Positions 1-11,930 of a stretch of 55,303 nucleotides of DNA are shown here, piece by piece. The number at the start of each line of letters is the position of its first letter. The first letter of the stretch is position 1. This stretch comes from Brachionus koreanus (taxonomy: Eukaryota; Rotifera; Eurotatoria; Ploima; Brachionidae): NCBI GenBank assembly GCA_016987375.1, contig PJRA01000323.1, forward strand, positions 1,488,543 through 1,543,845, written 5' to 3'. The notes beneath the pieces were generated by a model. That model made no database searches. It was not told the DNA's origin and worked only from the letters and a program-made list of their open reading frames with translations. The position numbers and the translations under genes are program-made.

Positions 1-585
1 TTAAGTTTTTAGCTCCTGAACAATGCTAAGTTCATTTCATCTGAAAAATATTCTAAAAGTTTAATTTTTCATTTTCTGTTCTATTTTGTTAAAATTTTGT
101 GCATTTCAGCATATATTCAGGTACCTTTTTACATCATAAAAAAAAAAATCGGCTCTTTATATCCAAAATATTCAGAATTCTCAAATGTTTAGATTTTTTA
201 AAATTTTTATAATAAATTATTCCAGAAAAAAGTTTATTCTGCTAAATTTGCTTTAAATTATTGGCTTAAGTGAAAGAGAATTTGACCAAAATTATCTTGG
301 ATAATTAGATATGATTTAAATTTTATTGAAAGAAAAATTAATTGGATTTAAAGGTATTGTGAAATTCAAGTACAAACAAAACAAAAATTCTTCTTATTTT
401 GATGAATTAAAACCTACTAAAAATTTCTTATAAATTCTTTATTCAACTCAGAAAAAAACAACTTTTTTTTGTCATTAAATTAAATTAAATTTTGAATTTT
501 AAATTTAATTATTTATGCATCTGAACTGAATTTTATGGGCATGATGTGCTTATTTTTTAACTAATTGACTAATTTTTTGTCTTAG
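1..585 (+). other. Probable last intron of the SIN3 gene
   Basis: AT-rich sequence with no convincing coding stretch. It runs into the acceptor ttttttgtcttag at 573-585 that opens the SIN3 exon. I read it as the 3' part of the last SIN3 intron; the upstream exons lie outside the window. Confidence 0.6.
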
Positions 586-1665
586 GAGGATTTGTATCGA
601 CTATTCTATGCGGACGAACATTGGTATCTATTTTTTCGCTATCACCAGATTTTGTGTGAGCGTTTGCTTAAGATATACAAACATGCACAAAAGCTGTCCG
701 AACAAGAACAATTTGAGGCCAGAACGCGGGACCAGTCAGTTGCCGAAATGCTTAAACTGCGCAGCAAACTTGAAGTGTCTGTGGATGACTACTATCCGGC
801 ATTTTTGGACATAGCCCGCAATCTACTCGACGGAAACATGGATAGTGTTCAGTACGAAGACACTCTGCGCGAAATGTTCGGAATTCATGCATACATTGTT
901 TTCACTTTGGACAAGGTAGTTCACAACTGTGTTCGCCAGCTACAATTTTTGGTTCAAGATGAAAAATCGTGCTCAGTAAAACAAACATTTACCGATGAAC
1001 AAAAGTATTCTTCATCGGGCTCCAAGGTTTCGCACATGTCCTACCAAACAGTGGTCAACTCCGAGCTTGCCTATCAGAAAAAAATAGAAAATTTGCTTAG
1101 CGACGAGAACATTTATAAGATAATAACTTATAAAAACTCGAATAGATTGACCGTAGAGTTATTGGACACTGAGAAAGACGATGATGAGGAAGACGAGATG
1201 AGCGATGAAGTTGAACCACCGAAGTGGTCCGAATTCGTCGAAAGACATTGCACTGTAAACGAAATTGAAGACGATGTGAAAAAAAGGCTAATTAAGCGGC
1301 CAGTTTTTCTCACCCGAAACGCTCATTCTCTCAAAACTAGGTTCGATGTGTACAAATTGGAAGAAGGAGAAAAAAAAGAGGAATCGATATCTCGAAAGCA
1401 AATAAACGAAACAAGCACAGTGTACAGAAGAAATGCGCTTAAACGCGCGCGTAAGTCGCATTTAAAGGTGACAAAAAAAATGTACGACAAATTCCGAAAG
1501 TATTTGACCAAATGGCTGAAAGAGCATATGACTCCAGCGGATTGCATTGATGACTGGCTCATGGGCGAAGACTTAAAAGGCGTTTGTACTACCATACACA
1601 AAGAGTTGACTCAAAAAAAACCGCCTTATCACGTCTTGTACAAATACAAAGTCGAATCCGAATAG
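586..1665 (+). CDS. SIN3: SIN3 transcriptional corepressor, C-terminal exon (partial)
   Basis: The last exon, 359 codons, entering after the acceptor at 584-585 in frame EDLYRLFYADEHW and ending in TAG. It matches the C-terminal region of SIN3A/SIN3B: LFYADEHWYLFFRYHQILCE, then DDYYPAFLDIARNLLDGNMD, then QYEDTLREMFGIHAYIVFTL and a late KRPVFLTRN block. SIN3 is the nuclear scaffold that brings class I histone deacetylases to promoter-bound repressors; this region lies C-terminal to the PAH and HDAC-interaction parts. An acidic stretch (KDDDEEDEMSDE) and a basic tail follow the conserved core. The protein has no start here because its 5' exons are upstream of the window. An AATAAA at 1869-1874 is a likely polyadenylation signal. 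Identification is from many consecutive family-specific blocks and is firm. Confidence 0.93.
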   Translation, partial: EDLYRLFYADEHWYLFFRYHQILCERLLKIYKHAQKLSEQEQFEARTRDQSVAEMLKLRSKLEVSVDDYYPAFLDIARNLLDGNMDSVQYEDTLREMFGIHAYIVFTLDKVVHNCVRQLQFLVQDEKSCSVKQTFTDEQKYSSSGSKVSHMSYQTVVNSELAYQKKIENLLSDENIYKIITYKNSNRLTVELLDTEKDDDEEDEMSDEVEPPKWSEFVERHCTVNEIEDDVKKRLIKRPVFLTRNAHSLKTRFDVYKLEEGEKKEESISRKQINETSTVYRRNALKRARKSHLKVTKKMYDKFRKYLTKWLKEHMTPADCIDDWLMGEDLKGVCTTIHKELTQKKPPYHVLYKYKVESE

Positions 1666-3509
1666 GAAAATACTCACGAGTCTTCTAAACCATCGCACTA
1701 AACTAAAATGTTTATAATTTTTTTTGCTTGAATTTTTAACTTATCTATGTCCCATAATCTTGTTTAAAAGTTGAGATATTTTCAACGGATTCGAATGAAT
1801 TTCTTATTTTTGTTTCGGTTAAATGTTCATTTTTTGTAATTATAGTGTTCTTTTTTTTTTTTTTGTTTAATAAAACAAAATTAGCTCAAAAGAAAATATT
1901 TGTTTAAATTCAATGCTGATAAAGCAACCGAGACCGAAAAAAATAGATTTTTTTTTTGCTTAGAATGTAAAAATAAAATTTTATCTTTAAAAAAAATTTA
2001 TTGAAAATATTTTTAAAAAATTTGGTTTAAATTTTAGATTTCTTGCAGGTGGGTATAAATGCCTACATAAAAAAAATTAGGTAAAATCATCATATTGAGT
2101 TGACCACATGTAAAAAAAAAACACTGCACACTTCTCGATTTATTTTGATTTATTGAACAAAGTATTGAAGTTTTTTGAATTTTTTTAAAGTTAAATAAAA
2201 CATTTAGCAAATTTAGTTGATTAATTGATAATTTAAGAACATGTCTACTCGGATAATTAGTTTTTTTATTATTTTCGATTCTTTTTATTCGAAGAATGAA
2301 AATAATGCTCTTTGAAGTGAATTCATGAATATAATATTTATTTAATTTTATCTTAAAAAAAATTCTCACACTTCATTGCTGATTTTAATCATTGAATATT
2401 TAAAAAATTTATAAAATTAATTGCATGTAAGAATAGAATAGATAACAGGTGTTCAAAAAAGAATGTTCAAAAGTTTGTTAAGGTAATTTTGTTATGTTAA
2501 ATTAGTGAGTTTGGTGAAAGTATCCATTTTTGTCTTTTATATTTTTGAAAAATAGTTTTAGGAAACCAAAGAGATTTTCCGAATGAAAAAAACCTTAGTT
2601 TAAACCCTTTTTTAATAATAAACTAAAATGTGGAAACAAAAATATTTATTTACAATTTTATTTAGAAAAAAACCAGCTCAAATGCAGTTGCCTAATTAAA
2701 TACAAAAAAAAAATTTTCAAAAATTTTTTAAAAGTTCATTCATGTTTAATTTTCTTTAAATTATTCCAATTTAAAAGCAACAAGTTAAACCAAAAATTCG
2801 AGTTTACGACAAAGCATCAAAGTTTTATAAATTGTTCAGACTAAATTTTAAGCGAATTATAAGGCTATTTTTTATCTTAGATTATTTCAAAATTAATGAA
2901 TATTTCCGAAAAATTTCATTTGATATTTGGCAAGATTTTTTTTTCTGTTTTTTTCTCTGTTAAATTTTTTTGTATAATTTTATTAAAAATTTCAAAAAAC
3001 TTAGAAAATGTTATGTCTTTTTCAACTCAACATGTGACCACTAATAAAACTTTTTACAAGGCTTAGAAAAACTAGGTAAAGGCATTCTCCACACCAATTT
3101 AATTTTTAAAAATTTGAACAATTTTTCTAAATAAAATCGATATAACCTATCGTTAATATTCTCTGAGAATAATAATTTATTCTAAGTTTTATTTTTTGGT
3201 CTAATACTTTGAAATTTGAATTAAATTTGTTACTACTAAGTTATTTTGCCAAAATAATTATGTAATTTTAGTCAAATAGATCAAACAGGTGTAAAAATTT
3301 GATTGGTTTTAGTTTTAAGCATTTTTGTTTCTATTCTAAGGTACTTGGTATAGAATTTGAGCTATTTTGTTTCTCCAATAAAAAATTTACAAATATTTTT
3401 TTTAATTAATTTAAACAGGTCAGGCTTATCTTGATTTTAAAAATGCAAATAAATACTCTTTTACACATTTAGAAATTTATTTAAAATTATTTATTTTAGA
3501 ATTTTGAAT
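1666..3509. other. Intergenic, SIN3 3' UTR to MESD
   Basis: AATAAA at 1869-1874 probably ends the SIN3 transcript. The rest is AT-rich with long A and T runs; a 111-codon antisense ORF at 2034-2369 has only low-complexity composition. No gene is supported. Confidence 0.6.
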
Positions 3510-4094
3510 ATGAAAATCATAGTCGTAGTGGCAATTTTCTTAGTTTTATTCGTATCCGAAAGCACTCAAGAGTCGAAAAAGAAAAAGAGTGTGGTAGACA
3601 TGACTGATGCAGAAATAGAAAAATTGGCAGAAGAATGGGATGTAAGATACTGTTTTGAAAAGAAAAAATGTTGACTTTTTTTTTTAAAGAAAGATGAAGA
3701 AGAACTTCCGGAAGACGAGAAACCCTTTCATGAACGAAAGAACATGGGTCAAAATTTCAATATGGAAGAGCTGATGAAGAATAAAAATCCCGCCGAAGCA
3801 GTCAAAATGTTCAACAAAAAAAACAAACCTATGATGATATTTGTGGAAGTAAACAAAAAATTGTCTAAATTTGAAGCTGAAGAAGCTACTAAACTGTGGG
3901 CAACTTCACTATACAACGCCCATTATGAAGTAAATAGATTCATGGTCGATGATCATCAAGCTATTTTTATGATTAACGATGGATCAAAATCGTGGGAGAT
4001 TAAAGACTTTTTGATTCAGCAAAAAAATTGCAATTTGGTAACAATTGATCAGGAAAAATATCCTGGTAAATATACAGAAAAATCTGATCTTTGA
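3510..4094 (+). CDS. MESD: LRP chaperone MESD/Boca
   Basis: Two exons, 3510-3641 and 3690-4094 (TGA), joined in phase 0 across a 48-nt intron; 178 aa. MESD is an ER chaperone that helps the beta-propeller/EGF modules of LDL-receptor-family proteins fold, and so supports Wnt co-receptor LRP5/6 and yolk-receptor export. The start ATG gives a signal peptide (MKIIVVVAIFLVLFVSES), then a KKKKSVVDMTDAEIEKLAEEW segment. The core has the family blocks FVEVNKKLSKFEAEEATKLW, LYNAHYEVNRFMVDDHQAIF and SWEIKDFLIQQ, and ends YPGKYTEKSDL. The last four residues, KSDL, stand where vertebrate MESD has the ER-retention tetrapeptide REDL. Length is shorter than mammalian MESD (about 234 aa) because the low-complexity tail is missing. 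AATAAA at 4146-4151 lies about 50 nt after the stop. Confidence 0.93.
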
Positions 4095-4672
4095 GGATAT
4101 GAAAAATTTTTTTTTATTTTTTTTCTTTTGTTGACATTTTTTTAAAATAAAATTTATACAATTTTTTCTGACCAAATTGTCTAAAAATAGCTTGAAAATT
4201 GAAAATAACTGAGAGTTTCGAGTCATATTAACCAATATTTGCTTTGAAGAATACTAAAGCTTTTTTTCTAATTAATGTTTTAGTCGAACATCCACTCTAA
4301 TTATTTTAAATTTAAGTCTAGTGCGAAAGCTGTTGCTAAAAATAGCAACCAATTCATTTCATATTTAGAAGATTTATAAAAGTCTTGGTTTAGTTCAATA
4401 ATTTAAATTTAGTATTTTTTTTTCAAATACTTAAGTCAGTCATTTGAAAGCTTCTGTTACATAAGGATAAAATTAAATGCAAAGTAAAATAAAAATTTTT
4501 TTTTATAAAAATTTAATTAATTAATTTAAGCAATTTTTGAAATTTTAGTTTTTAAATAGCTCAAATTGGATCCCGTACACACAAGAGTCCACAATAAAAT
4601 CAACATCAAAATACACAAAGTAGGGAGCCAATAGAGTTTATTTAAAAAGAAACATTTACAGTTTAAACAAAT

Positions 4673-5014
4673 TTAATCGTATATGTTAAAACAAATATCT
4701 GATGGTTTTGGATCGACAAATGATATGTATGTTAGATGAGGTAAGATTCCAAGTGATGCATTTAGCTCTGTCATTAAAATTTCACTGTATAGCTTGTTTT
4801 CCATCGTTCCAAGACGACCAACTGACATCAAAACGACCAATGCACATGGCTCATGCGACTTGCCAAATGTTAATATTTGCTCCGGTATTATCTGAACTAA
4901 ACAATATTCTTTCGGTTTATTCAAAAGCGTGTGAAGTAAATCAGTCATTTGTTCATTAAAGTTGGGCGGAATTTTTGATTTTGGTACATTTGTGACCAAT
5001 CGAAGGAACGGCAT
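4673..5014 (-). CDS. MIF: Macrophage migration inhibitory factor (MIF-like tautomerase)
   Basis: Single exon, 113 aa, ATG at 5014-5012. MIF proteins form trimers with a phenylpyruvate/dopachrome tautomerase site built on the N-terminal proline, and act as secreted cytokine-like proteins. Seen here: Pro1 directly after Met, Lys32 (human numbering), the block HEPCALVVLMSVGRLG (human PCALCSLHSIGKIG), Tyr95, and a family-typical length. Differences: the CALC redox motif is CALV, so the second cysteine is absent; Ile64 is Val; Asn97 is Ser. Oxidoreductase activity through CxxC is therefore unlikely, while the tautomerase base is kept. The antisense AATAAA at 4642-4637 is only about 30 nt past the stop. 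It lies convergent with MESD and divergent from RAD51, 665 bp away. No intron was found, although many metazoan MIF genes have two. Confidence 0.9.
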   Translation of the reverse strand: MPFLRLVTNVPKSKIPPNFNEQMTDLLHTLLNKPKEYCLVQIIPEQILTFGKSHEPCALVVLMSVGRLGTMENKLYSEILMTELNASLGILPHLTYISFVDPKPSDICFNIYD

Positions 5015-5679
5015 CTAAAATCAAATAAAATTTTTTTTAATTTATAATTTTTTTTAATTAATAAATTTGTTATCAATTTTTTTTAACCAGCTTAATCTTG
5101 ATTAAAACCAAGTAAAAATAAAGATAAAGTTTTTAAAAAAGTGCTGCCAAATACTTCAATTTGAACTTATTTTGGAACTCCTTTTTTTCTTAATTTAAAA
5201 AAAATTAAAAAAAAACTTTCATTACTAAAAACAATAAACTAGTAGCTAAAAGAAAACTTTGATAGTCTCTAAATTAACTTTTTTTGTTTTTGCAATTTAT
5301 GTTCAAACTTATTCTTCCTAAGTCATTCAAAATTATTGAGATATAAAATACTACTCTGTTAAAACAATAGTCATTTAACTATTTAGAACTTTTTACCATT
5401 TATGCATAATTCAAACTACGATGTAATAGAAAAAGAAGCAACAACAAAAATCTTGTATGTGAATAGGATCCATGCAATTATAACAATTAAAACTCCAACA
5501 TTGGACATATTCGAAAAAGAGTGATGCAATGGAAAAATGAATATAATTAAATTTTATTTTCTACTGTCAAATTCTTAAATTTTCTTTCAGACCCATGAAT
5601 CCTTCTCTCACGCTTCTTGCTTCTGCAGTCATAAGACTTAGTCTTAGCTTTTTTTTTTTTCTAGATCAAAATACAAAAA

Positions 5680-6854
5680 ATGCTTCAACAGCAGCAAAGT
5701 AGTAATCAAGTTCAAGAAACGCAATCGGAGCAATTCGGCCCGATTTCGATTACAAAACTTGAAGTAAATGGAATTACTGGCGCTGATATTAAAAAGTTAC
5801 AAGAGGCTGGTCTTCACACCATTGAAGCGGTCGCTTATGTGCCAAAAAAGCTTCTCCTCTCCATCAAGGGCATTTCAGAGCAAAAGGCCGAAAAAATTTT
5901 GGTAAAAATTTTCTCTTTTATAATGGGGATTTTTATTCTATGTAAACAAAGATGGAAGCATATAAATTAATACCAATGGGTTTCACAACTGCTTCTGAAT
6001 TTCATCTAAAAAGATCGGAGATTATTCAACTGACTAGCGGGTCTAAAGAACTCGACAAATTACTACAAGGTGGAATTGAGACTGGATCAATTACAGAAAT
6101 GTTCGGCGAATTTAGGACAGGAAAAACTCAGCTTTGTCATCAGCTTGCAGTCACTTGCCAAGTAATTTATTCATAAACCTGTTAAAGTCTGTTTTTTTTT
6201 AAACAAATGATTATTAAGTTGCCCATTGATATGGGAGGAGGTGAAGGAAAAGCGTTGTACATAGATACTGAGGGTACTTTTAGACCGGAGCGTTTATTGG
6301 CAATAGCAGAAAGATATGGTCTTAATGGATCAGATGTTTTAGACAATGTGGCCTATGCAAGAGCGTATAACAGTGATCATCAGACTCAGCTGCTTCTTCA
6401 AGCATCGGCTATGATGACCGAGACTAGATATGCATTGATAATTGTTGACAGCGCTACTGCTCTTTATCGCACTGATTATTCTGGTAGAGGTGAGCTCTCA
6501 GAAAGACAAATGCACATGGCTAAATTTCTCAGGACTCTGCAGCGTATAGCTGATGAAGTATGAAAATTTGAAAAATTAGTTTTTGGAAAAAAAATTATTT
6601 TTTTCAAGTTTGGAGTTGCAGTTGTTATTACTAATCAAGTGGTGGCACAAGTAGATGGTGCATCGATGTTTCAGGCAGATCCAAAAAAACCAATTGGTGG
6701 AAATATAATGGCGCATGCTAGTACAACTCGCTTGTATTTAAGAAAAGGTCGGGGCGATTCAAGAGTTTGTAAAGTTTACGATAGTCCTTCTTTGCCTGAG
6801 TCCGAGGCGGTTTTTGCCATAAGCACCGAGGGAATTATTGACTCGAAGGAGTAA
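5680..6854 (+). CDS. RAD51: RAD51 recombinase
   Basis: Four exons: 5680-5901, 5952-6161, 6219-6557 and 6609-6854, all joined in phase 0; 338 aa, one residue shorter than human RAD51. RAD51 forms the nucleoprotein filament on single-stranded DNA and performs homology search and strand exchange in double-strand-break repair and meiosis. The N-terminal helix-hairpin-helix domain ([20 protein letters not shown], then [14 protein letters not shown]) is followed by the ATPase core: Walker A GEFRTGKT at residues 126-133, Walker [16 protein letters not shown], the [12 protein letters not shown] loop, the [16 protein letters not shown] strand and DPKKPIGGN. The polymerization motif FTTASEF (human FTTATEF) is present. 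The start gives [10 protein letters not shown]..., typical of the variable N-terminus. Introns are 49-61 nt. The sequence is too close to RAD51 itself to be DMC1 or a paralogue. Confidence 0.96.
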
Positions 6855-9171
6855 AATAATCAGAGTACAAATTTACTTTTTGTTATCCTATTTAAAAAAA
6901 AGCTAGCCTTTATTTTCAAAGTTTATTTTTATTTTTGTATGTCAATTAATTAGAAAATTTGTGAAAGAATGCATGTAAAAAAAGTTAATTAATTTTTGTG
7001 AAACGTAGAAATTTTTTAAAAAAATAAAATTTAGCTAATTTTTTTTTTTGAGAAATGGACTTTTTTCGATTAGTTCATAAATTTTAAAATATTCAACCAG
7101 TATTAATAAAATTCACAGTTAATGTTAAATTTGTATTTTGTTTATTTAGAAATTTCAGATTATGTAGTCATCTAATTTATACATTTTTTAACTAAAAGAA
7201 CAAAAGAAAAGGAATCAATGCATTTCTTTTGATGAACAAAACAATTCCTCTATCATCTGAAGTGAAAATCGCCTTGAATTTTTTTCAATACTTCTTTAAA
7301 AATAATTTTGGTACATTTTATTTTTAAATAAGAAAGAAATTTTGTTTTTTTTTTCAAAAAAATTATCCATGGCAGCCTGTTTGAGTCAAATAATAAAATA
7401 ATACCTCCTTTAATTGCTTTGACTGATCACTTTAAATTTTCTTTTAACTGTAGTTTCTTGCTTACTTGCAAATGGTAACCAATATTGTGTCTTTATCGAA
7501 AAGTTGGAAATTTTAAATGTCCTAAGATTTTTTCCAAAAAATGAAGTTTGTTAAAAAATTATTGATATGAAACAAAGCCAATGTTGATTCGATCTGAAAT
7601 AGAAGAAAAAAGATGCTTATTTTGCTAGATTTTTTTATTAAAAGTTAGGGAATGATCTCCCATCTTAATAGAAAGTTGTTTTCATTTTACTATCACTTTA
7701 CTATACTAATCAATTGATATAAGATCATATTCAAGCAACTCTATTTTATTATTATAGTTAACTTTTTCATTTAATAAAGCTTCAATAAACTTCAAATTTA
7801 TACAAAAATAATAAGCATTGAATGATGATTTTAAAAATATTTTAAACACTGGCGATGTTATTTGACATCTTTCATTGATCCTGAAAAGATTTTTTATCTC
7901 GTAGAGATTCTGATATCATAGGCATGATTATGGGTATCAAACAGAAGCAAATCTTGATTTCTTGTTTTTAGAGGCTAAAAATTAATTTAAAAAATTTAAA
8001 CAATGACCATTTTAAATATAACTTTGAGCTTTTAAAATAAATTTTTTAAAAAATTTCAGATTTTTGGATACTTCTAAGACAATATTCTGATATTTAAAAT
8101 CTTGATTTTTCACATTTACCTGTTTTACTAATTAATCCTGTAAGTTCATTTAGAAAAATTTTAATTTAATTTAATCTAATTCTATATTTGAAAGTTATTC
8201 ATTAATTATTTTCATCATATATTTTTAGGGCATATGAAAAATAATAATTTCTGACAATTCTTATTAAGCTTGTTATTTAGCTTGAGGACAGAAATGAATC
8301 AACTAAGAATAATGAACATAAACACGAAATATTTACGTCCACCATTCTTCTTATATTTGGCTCAAAATGTTCCTCATTTTATATTTAATAAAATCAAATT
8401 CTTTTTTCTTTTTTATTACTGATTATCTCCTTATTTTTAGCTAAAATGGTTAGATGTTTAAACTAGTTTAAATTAAAACATATCACGCCACCAAATTTAA
8501 ATTCAAATAGATTAAATTTCTTTAAATTGGAATCTTATTATTAGAAATTAAATTTTAAACTGCACTAAATAAATAAAAAATTTGTAAAATGATATTTCGA
8601 TAGAAAAAAGTTGAAATAAAATAAATTGATTATTTTAAGTTTAATGGTCTAGAATTTTATTCAATTTAAAAATAAGAAATTCAAATAAATAATTTTATTT
8701 TTTTAAATTTTAATTTTTTGTGCATCTAATTAAAACTATAAATACTTAACAAATACTAAAAATAAATTGTAAAAAGAATTCTAGCAAATTATCAAATAAA
8801 GTGCCTAATTTCGAGTCAATAAAATTAAATATTTATTCAGAGATTTTCAAAAATGTTGTGTTCATTTGTATTTAAAAAGATTATAAAAAATGGAACTTTA
8901 AAAAAAAATAATAATGAGCTAATTTTTATTAAGGGGAATTCTAAAAACTTGTTTGACTCATTTAAATCAGACTTTCAAATCAAAAAATGAGTAATTTATT
9001 TTAATATTTAAATTGCTAGAAACAAGTTTATACGCTGCACTACTACTTCTTTATAAAATAAATGAAAGTCTCTGTAATTTGACAAACACTTTTTCAAAAT
9101 AAAGTCAAAGAAAAAATGAAAATTTAATTCAGTCAAAATTCATAATATATCCGAATAAAAAGGTTGCTTTA
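6855..9171. other. Intergenic between RAD51 and ABCG
   Basis: Two point three kilobases of AT-rich DNA. I see no ORF with protein-like composition, no tRNA-like fold and no clear repeat boundary. It must contain the RAD51 3' UTR and the ABCG promoter, but I cannot place either. Confidence 0.5.
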
Positions 9172-11930
9172 ATGGAAACTAAAATAAAAAATTCATGTTA
9201 TTCGATTCCCCATCAAATAACATTATCATGGTCAAATTTAACTATTCGAGCTCAAATCAACCCAAAAAAAAAATTTCCTCTAAACATTTGCTCTGAATTC
9301 AAAGCATACGAAACAATTTTGAGTCAAGTCAAAGGTGTTGTTGAGCCAGGAGAAATACTTGCCTTAATGGGATCAAGTGGAAGTGGGAAAACAACTTTGT
9401 TGAATGCACTTAATTTTTCAACTAGTGATAAATTAATGGTGGAGGGAAGAATAATGCTGAATGGTTGTGAAGCCGATTCTGTAAAAATGTCAATGGTCTC
9501 TTGTTATATACAACAAGATGATCTTTTTTTTGGAACATTAACTGTAAGAGAGCACTTGGTATTTCAAGCAATGCTTCGAATGGATCAAAGTATGACACGA
9601 GAATCAAAACTAAAGCGTGTAAATCAAGTTTTAAAAGAGGTAAAATTTGAATAATTATTTTCTTTTATTGATATATAAAATTGTTTTTCTATTAGTTCAA
9701 TCTTGATCGAAGAGCAAATGTTAGAATTGGAATACCTGGTAAATATAAAAATGAAAAATTTATTTTACTATTTGGATTATTTATTATTTTTTTAATATGA
9801 AAGGAAGAATTAAAGGAATTTCAGGAGGAGAAAAAAGACGTTTGGCTTTTGCTTCTGAAGTAATTTAATATATAGATTTTCCTTTTATAAAGAAATTTTG
9901 TTTCAAATAAAAAAGATTTTGACCGATCCACAAATATTGTTTTGTGATGAACCAACAAGTGGTTTAGGTAAATAAAATTTAAAATTTAATTTTTATTTTG
10001 TTTCATCTATCTATAACAAGATTCTAAAATGGCCAAATCAATTGTTTTCTATCTTAAAAAGTTGGCCCAAAAAGGAAAAACAATTATTTGTACAATACAT
10101 CAGCCTTCAAGTGAAACATTTGCCATTTTTGACAAGTATTCAATTTTTTATTAAAAAAAACAAATATCAAAATATAATAAATTTAATGAATACTTCTTTT
10201 AAATAAAAGAATTTGTTTGCTTTCACAAACAAAAGTAGCATTTTTTGGCTCTCGTGAAGATGCTTTAAAATTTTTCGAAAACAAGTTAAATATTATTTCA
10301 ATTATTTTTCTTTCTTTTTTTTTTAATACAAATTTATTTCAAGTTTACATCTAAAATTTCCGCCCTTCACAAATCCAGCTGATTTTTACATGGATGCACT
10401 TGGGGTTGATGTGAATGATGCTGAAAATAGTAGAGCTCAAATACAAGTAGATTTGAGCGAAAATTTTATTTTTCTTTATTGTTAGTTTTATTTTTTATTT
10501 TTAAAGAATTATTGTGATAAATTTACCAAAAGCGAGTATAACTTAGAGTTGAGTAAAAAAATAGAATCAGTTAAACCAATCTCCTTCAATTCACCACCTA
10601 ATTACACATCTTACAAGTCAACATGGTCAGAACAAATGAGACATTTGTTGCAGCGATCTTTTTTAAGTTATATTCGAAATAGAAAAGTTGTATTGAACGA
10701 CATTTTAATGGTTTTTGTAAGTTATTCATTTAATTTTAAATAACTTAAGAAAAATATTTTATTTTTTAAAAAAAATTTTAAATATGCTAAATTTATAATT
10801 TAGACTTTCAATTAAAAAATGTTATAATTAAAGGTAACAGCTTTATTAGGAGGATCAATATATTATCAAACTGGAAAGGCAAACAACTCGGACAACTGTC
10901 GATATAATCAACAATCTATTCAAAATGTTTCATTTGCTCTTTTTTACACAATTACAGTTAGTGTCATATTTTGTATGTTGGCTGCGGTTATGGTATATTT
11001 GATTTCAATTTTTTTTTTAATTTTGAATTAAATTTAAAAAAAAACAGGCTTTTCCAAATGAGATACCAATTTATTTTAGGGAACACAAGGCTTCAGTTTA
11101 TAGATCAGATACATACTATTTATCTAAATTTTTAGTTGAGGTAATTTTAAAGAACAAAATCTATTTGATTTAAATTTAAAAAAAAATTCGACCAGCTTCC
11201 AGTTTATCTAATTTTACCAGCAATTCATGCGACAGTGATTTACTACATGGTCGGTTTCAATTGTGATAAAAACAGCTTTTCAGTTTTTTTGTTAACTGAC
11301 ATTTTAATTTCAAATGCTGCATATTCATTAGGTATTTTTTATATTCTATTTTTATTCCTAAAAACTTTTTTCATTAACTTAGGTCATATTTTGTCTGTGT
11401 CAACTTCTGATGCTAATTTAGCGATTAGTTTAACATCACCATTTATAGCGATTCAAATGTTGTTTTCAGGTTTTTTTCTTAGAAGAGCGTAAGTAATTAA
11501 ACATAAGAGTTAGCATTTTTTTAAGTGAGCTAATTTTTTTTAAGAGTTAGAACACCAGCATTCTTGACTTTTATTAAATACGGCTCTATTTTTAATTATG
11601 GATACGATTTATTAATGTTAAATCAATGGGAAAATGTCCAGGAAATAGAGTGTGAATATGATATTGAACTATTGTGCTTGACTACTGGAGGTTCAGTATT
11701 AAATGAAGAAAATGTTAGAAGGGTGAGATTATTAGTTGGCAGAAATTTTGAAAAATGAATTATTTTTTATTCAGAAAAACAAGATTGTTTACATAATAAT
11801 GCTTTTGTTTTTGAATATTTTGTTCCGGATTTCTGCTTATATCATTCTATGGATCAAAGGTAAACGATCGGCTAGTTTTTACAAAAGTTTTTTCACAAAA
11901 ATTAAAAAAAAAATAACAATAAATGTTTAA
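9172..11930 (+). CDS. ABCG-subfamily half-transporter (White/ABCG type)
   Basis: Fourteen exons: 9172-9639, 9696-9738, 9804-9859, 9916-9967, 10021-10135, 10210-10284, 10344-10446, 10507-10716, 10834-10992, 11048-11140, 11196-11331, 11383-11488, 11545-11722, 11775-11930. Summed coding length is exactly 650 codons (649 aa), the usual size for an ABCG half-transporter, which works as a homo- or heterodimer moving sterols, pigments precursors or xenobiotics. The nucleotide-binding domain comes first: Walker [10 protein letters not shown] at 67-75, Q-loop [20 protein letters not shown], signature ISGGEKRR at 176-183, Walker [14 protein letters not shown] near 196-208, H-loop His in CTIHQPSSE at about 233. 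The membrane domain follows with [20 protein letters not shown] and FSGFFLRR, family landmarks. The acceptor of exon 13 must be at 11543-11544, because the next AG would create a stop. Substrate cannot be told from sequence. Confidence 0.93.

Noticed and set aside
2034..2369. 111-aa minus-strand ORF
   Set aside because: Low-complexity Lys/Ile/Asn/Phe composition expected of AT-rich non-coding DNA; no splice or family signal.
9422..9607. 61-aa minus-strand ORF over ABCG exon 1
   Set aside because: Shadow of the nucleotide-binding domain coding strand.
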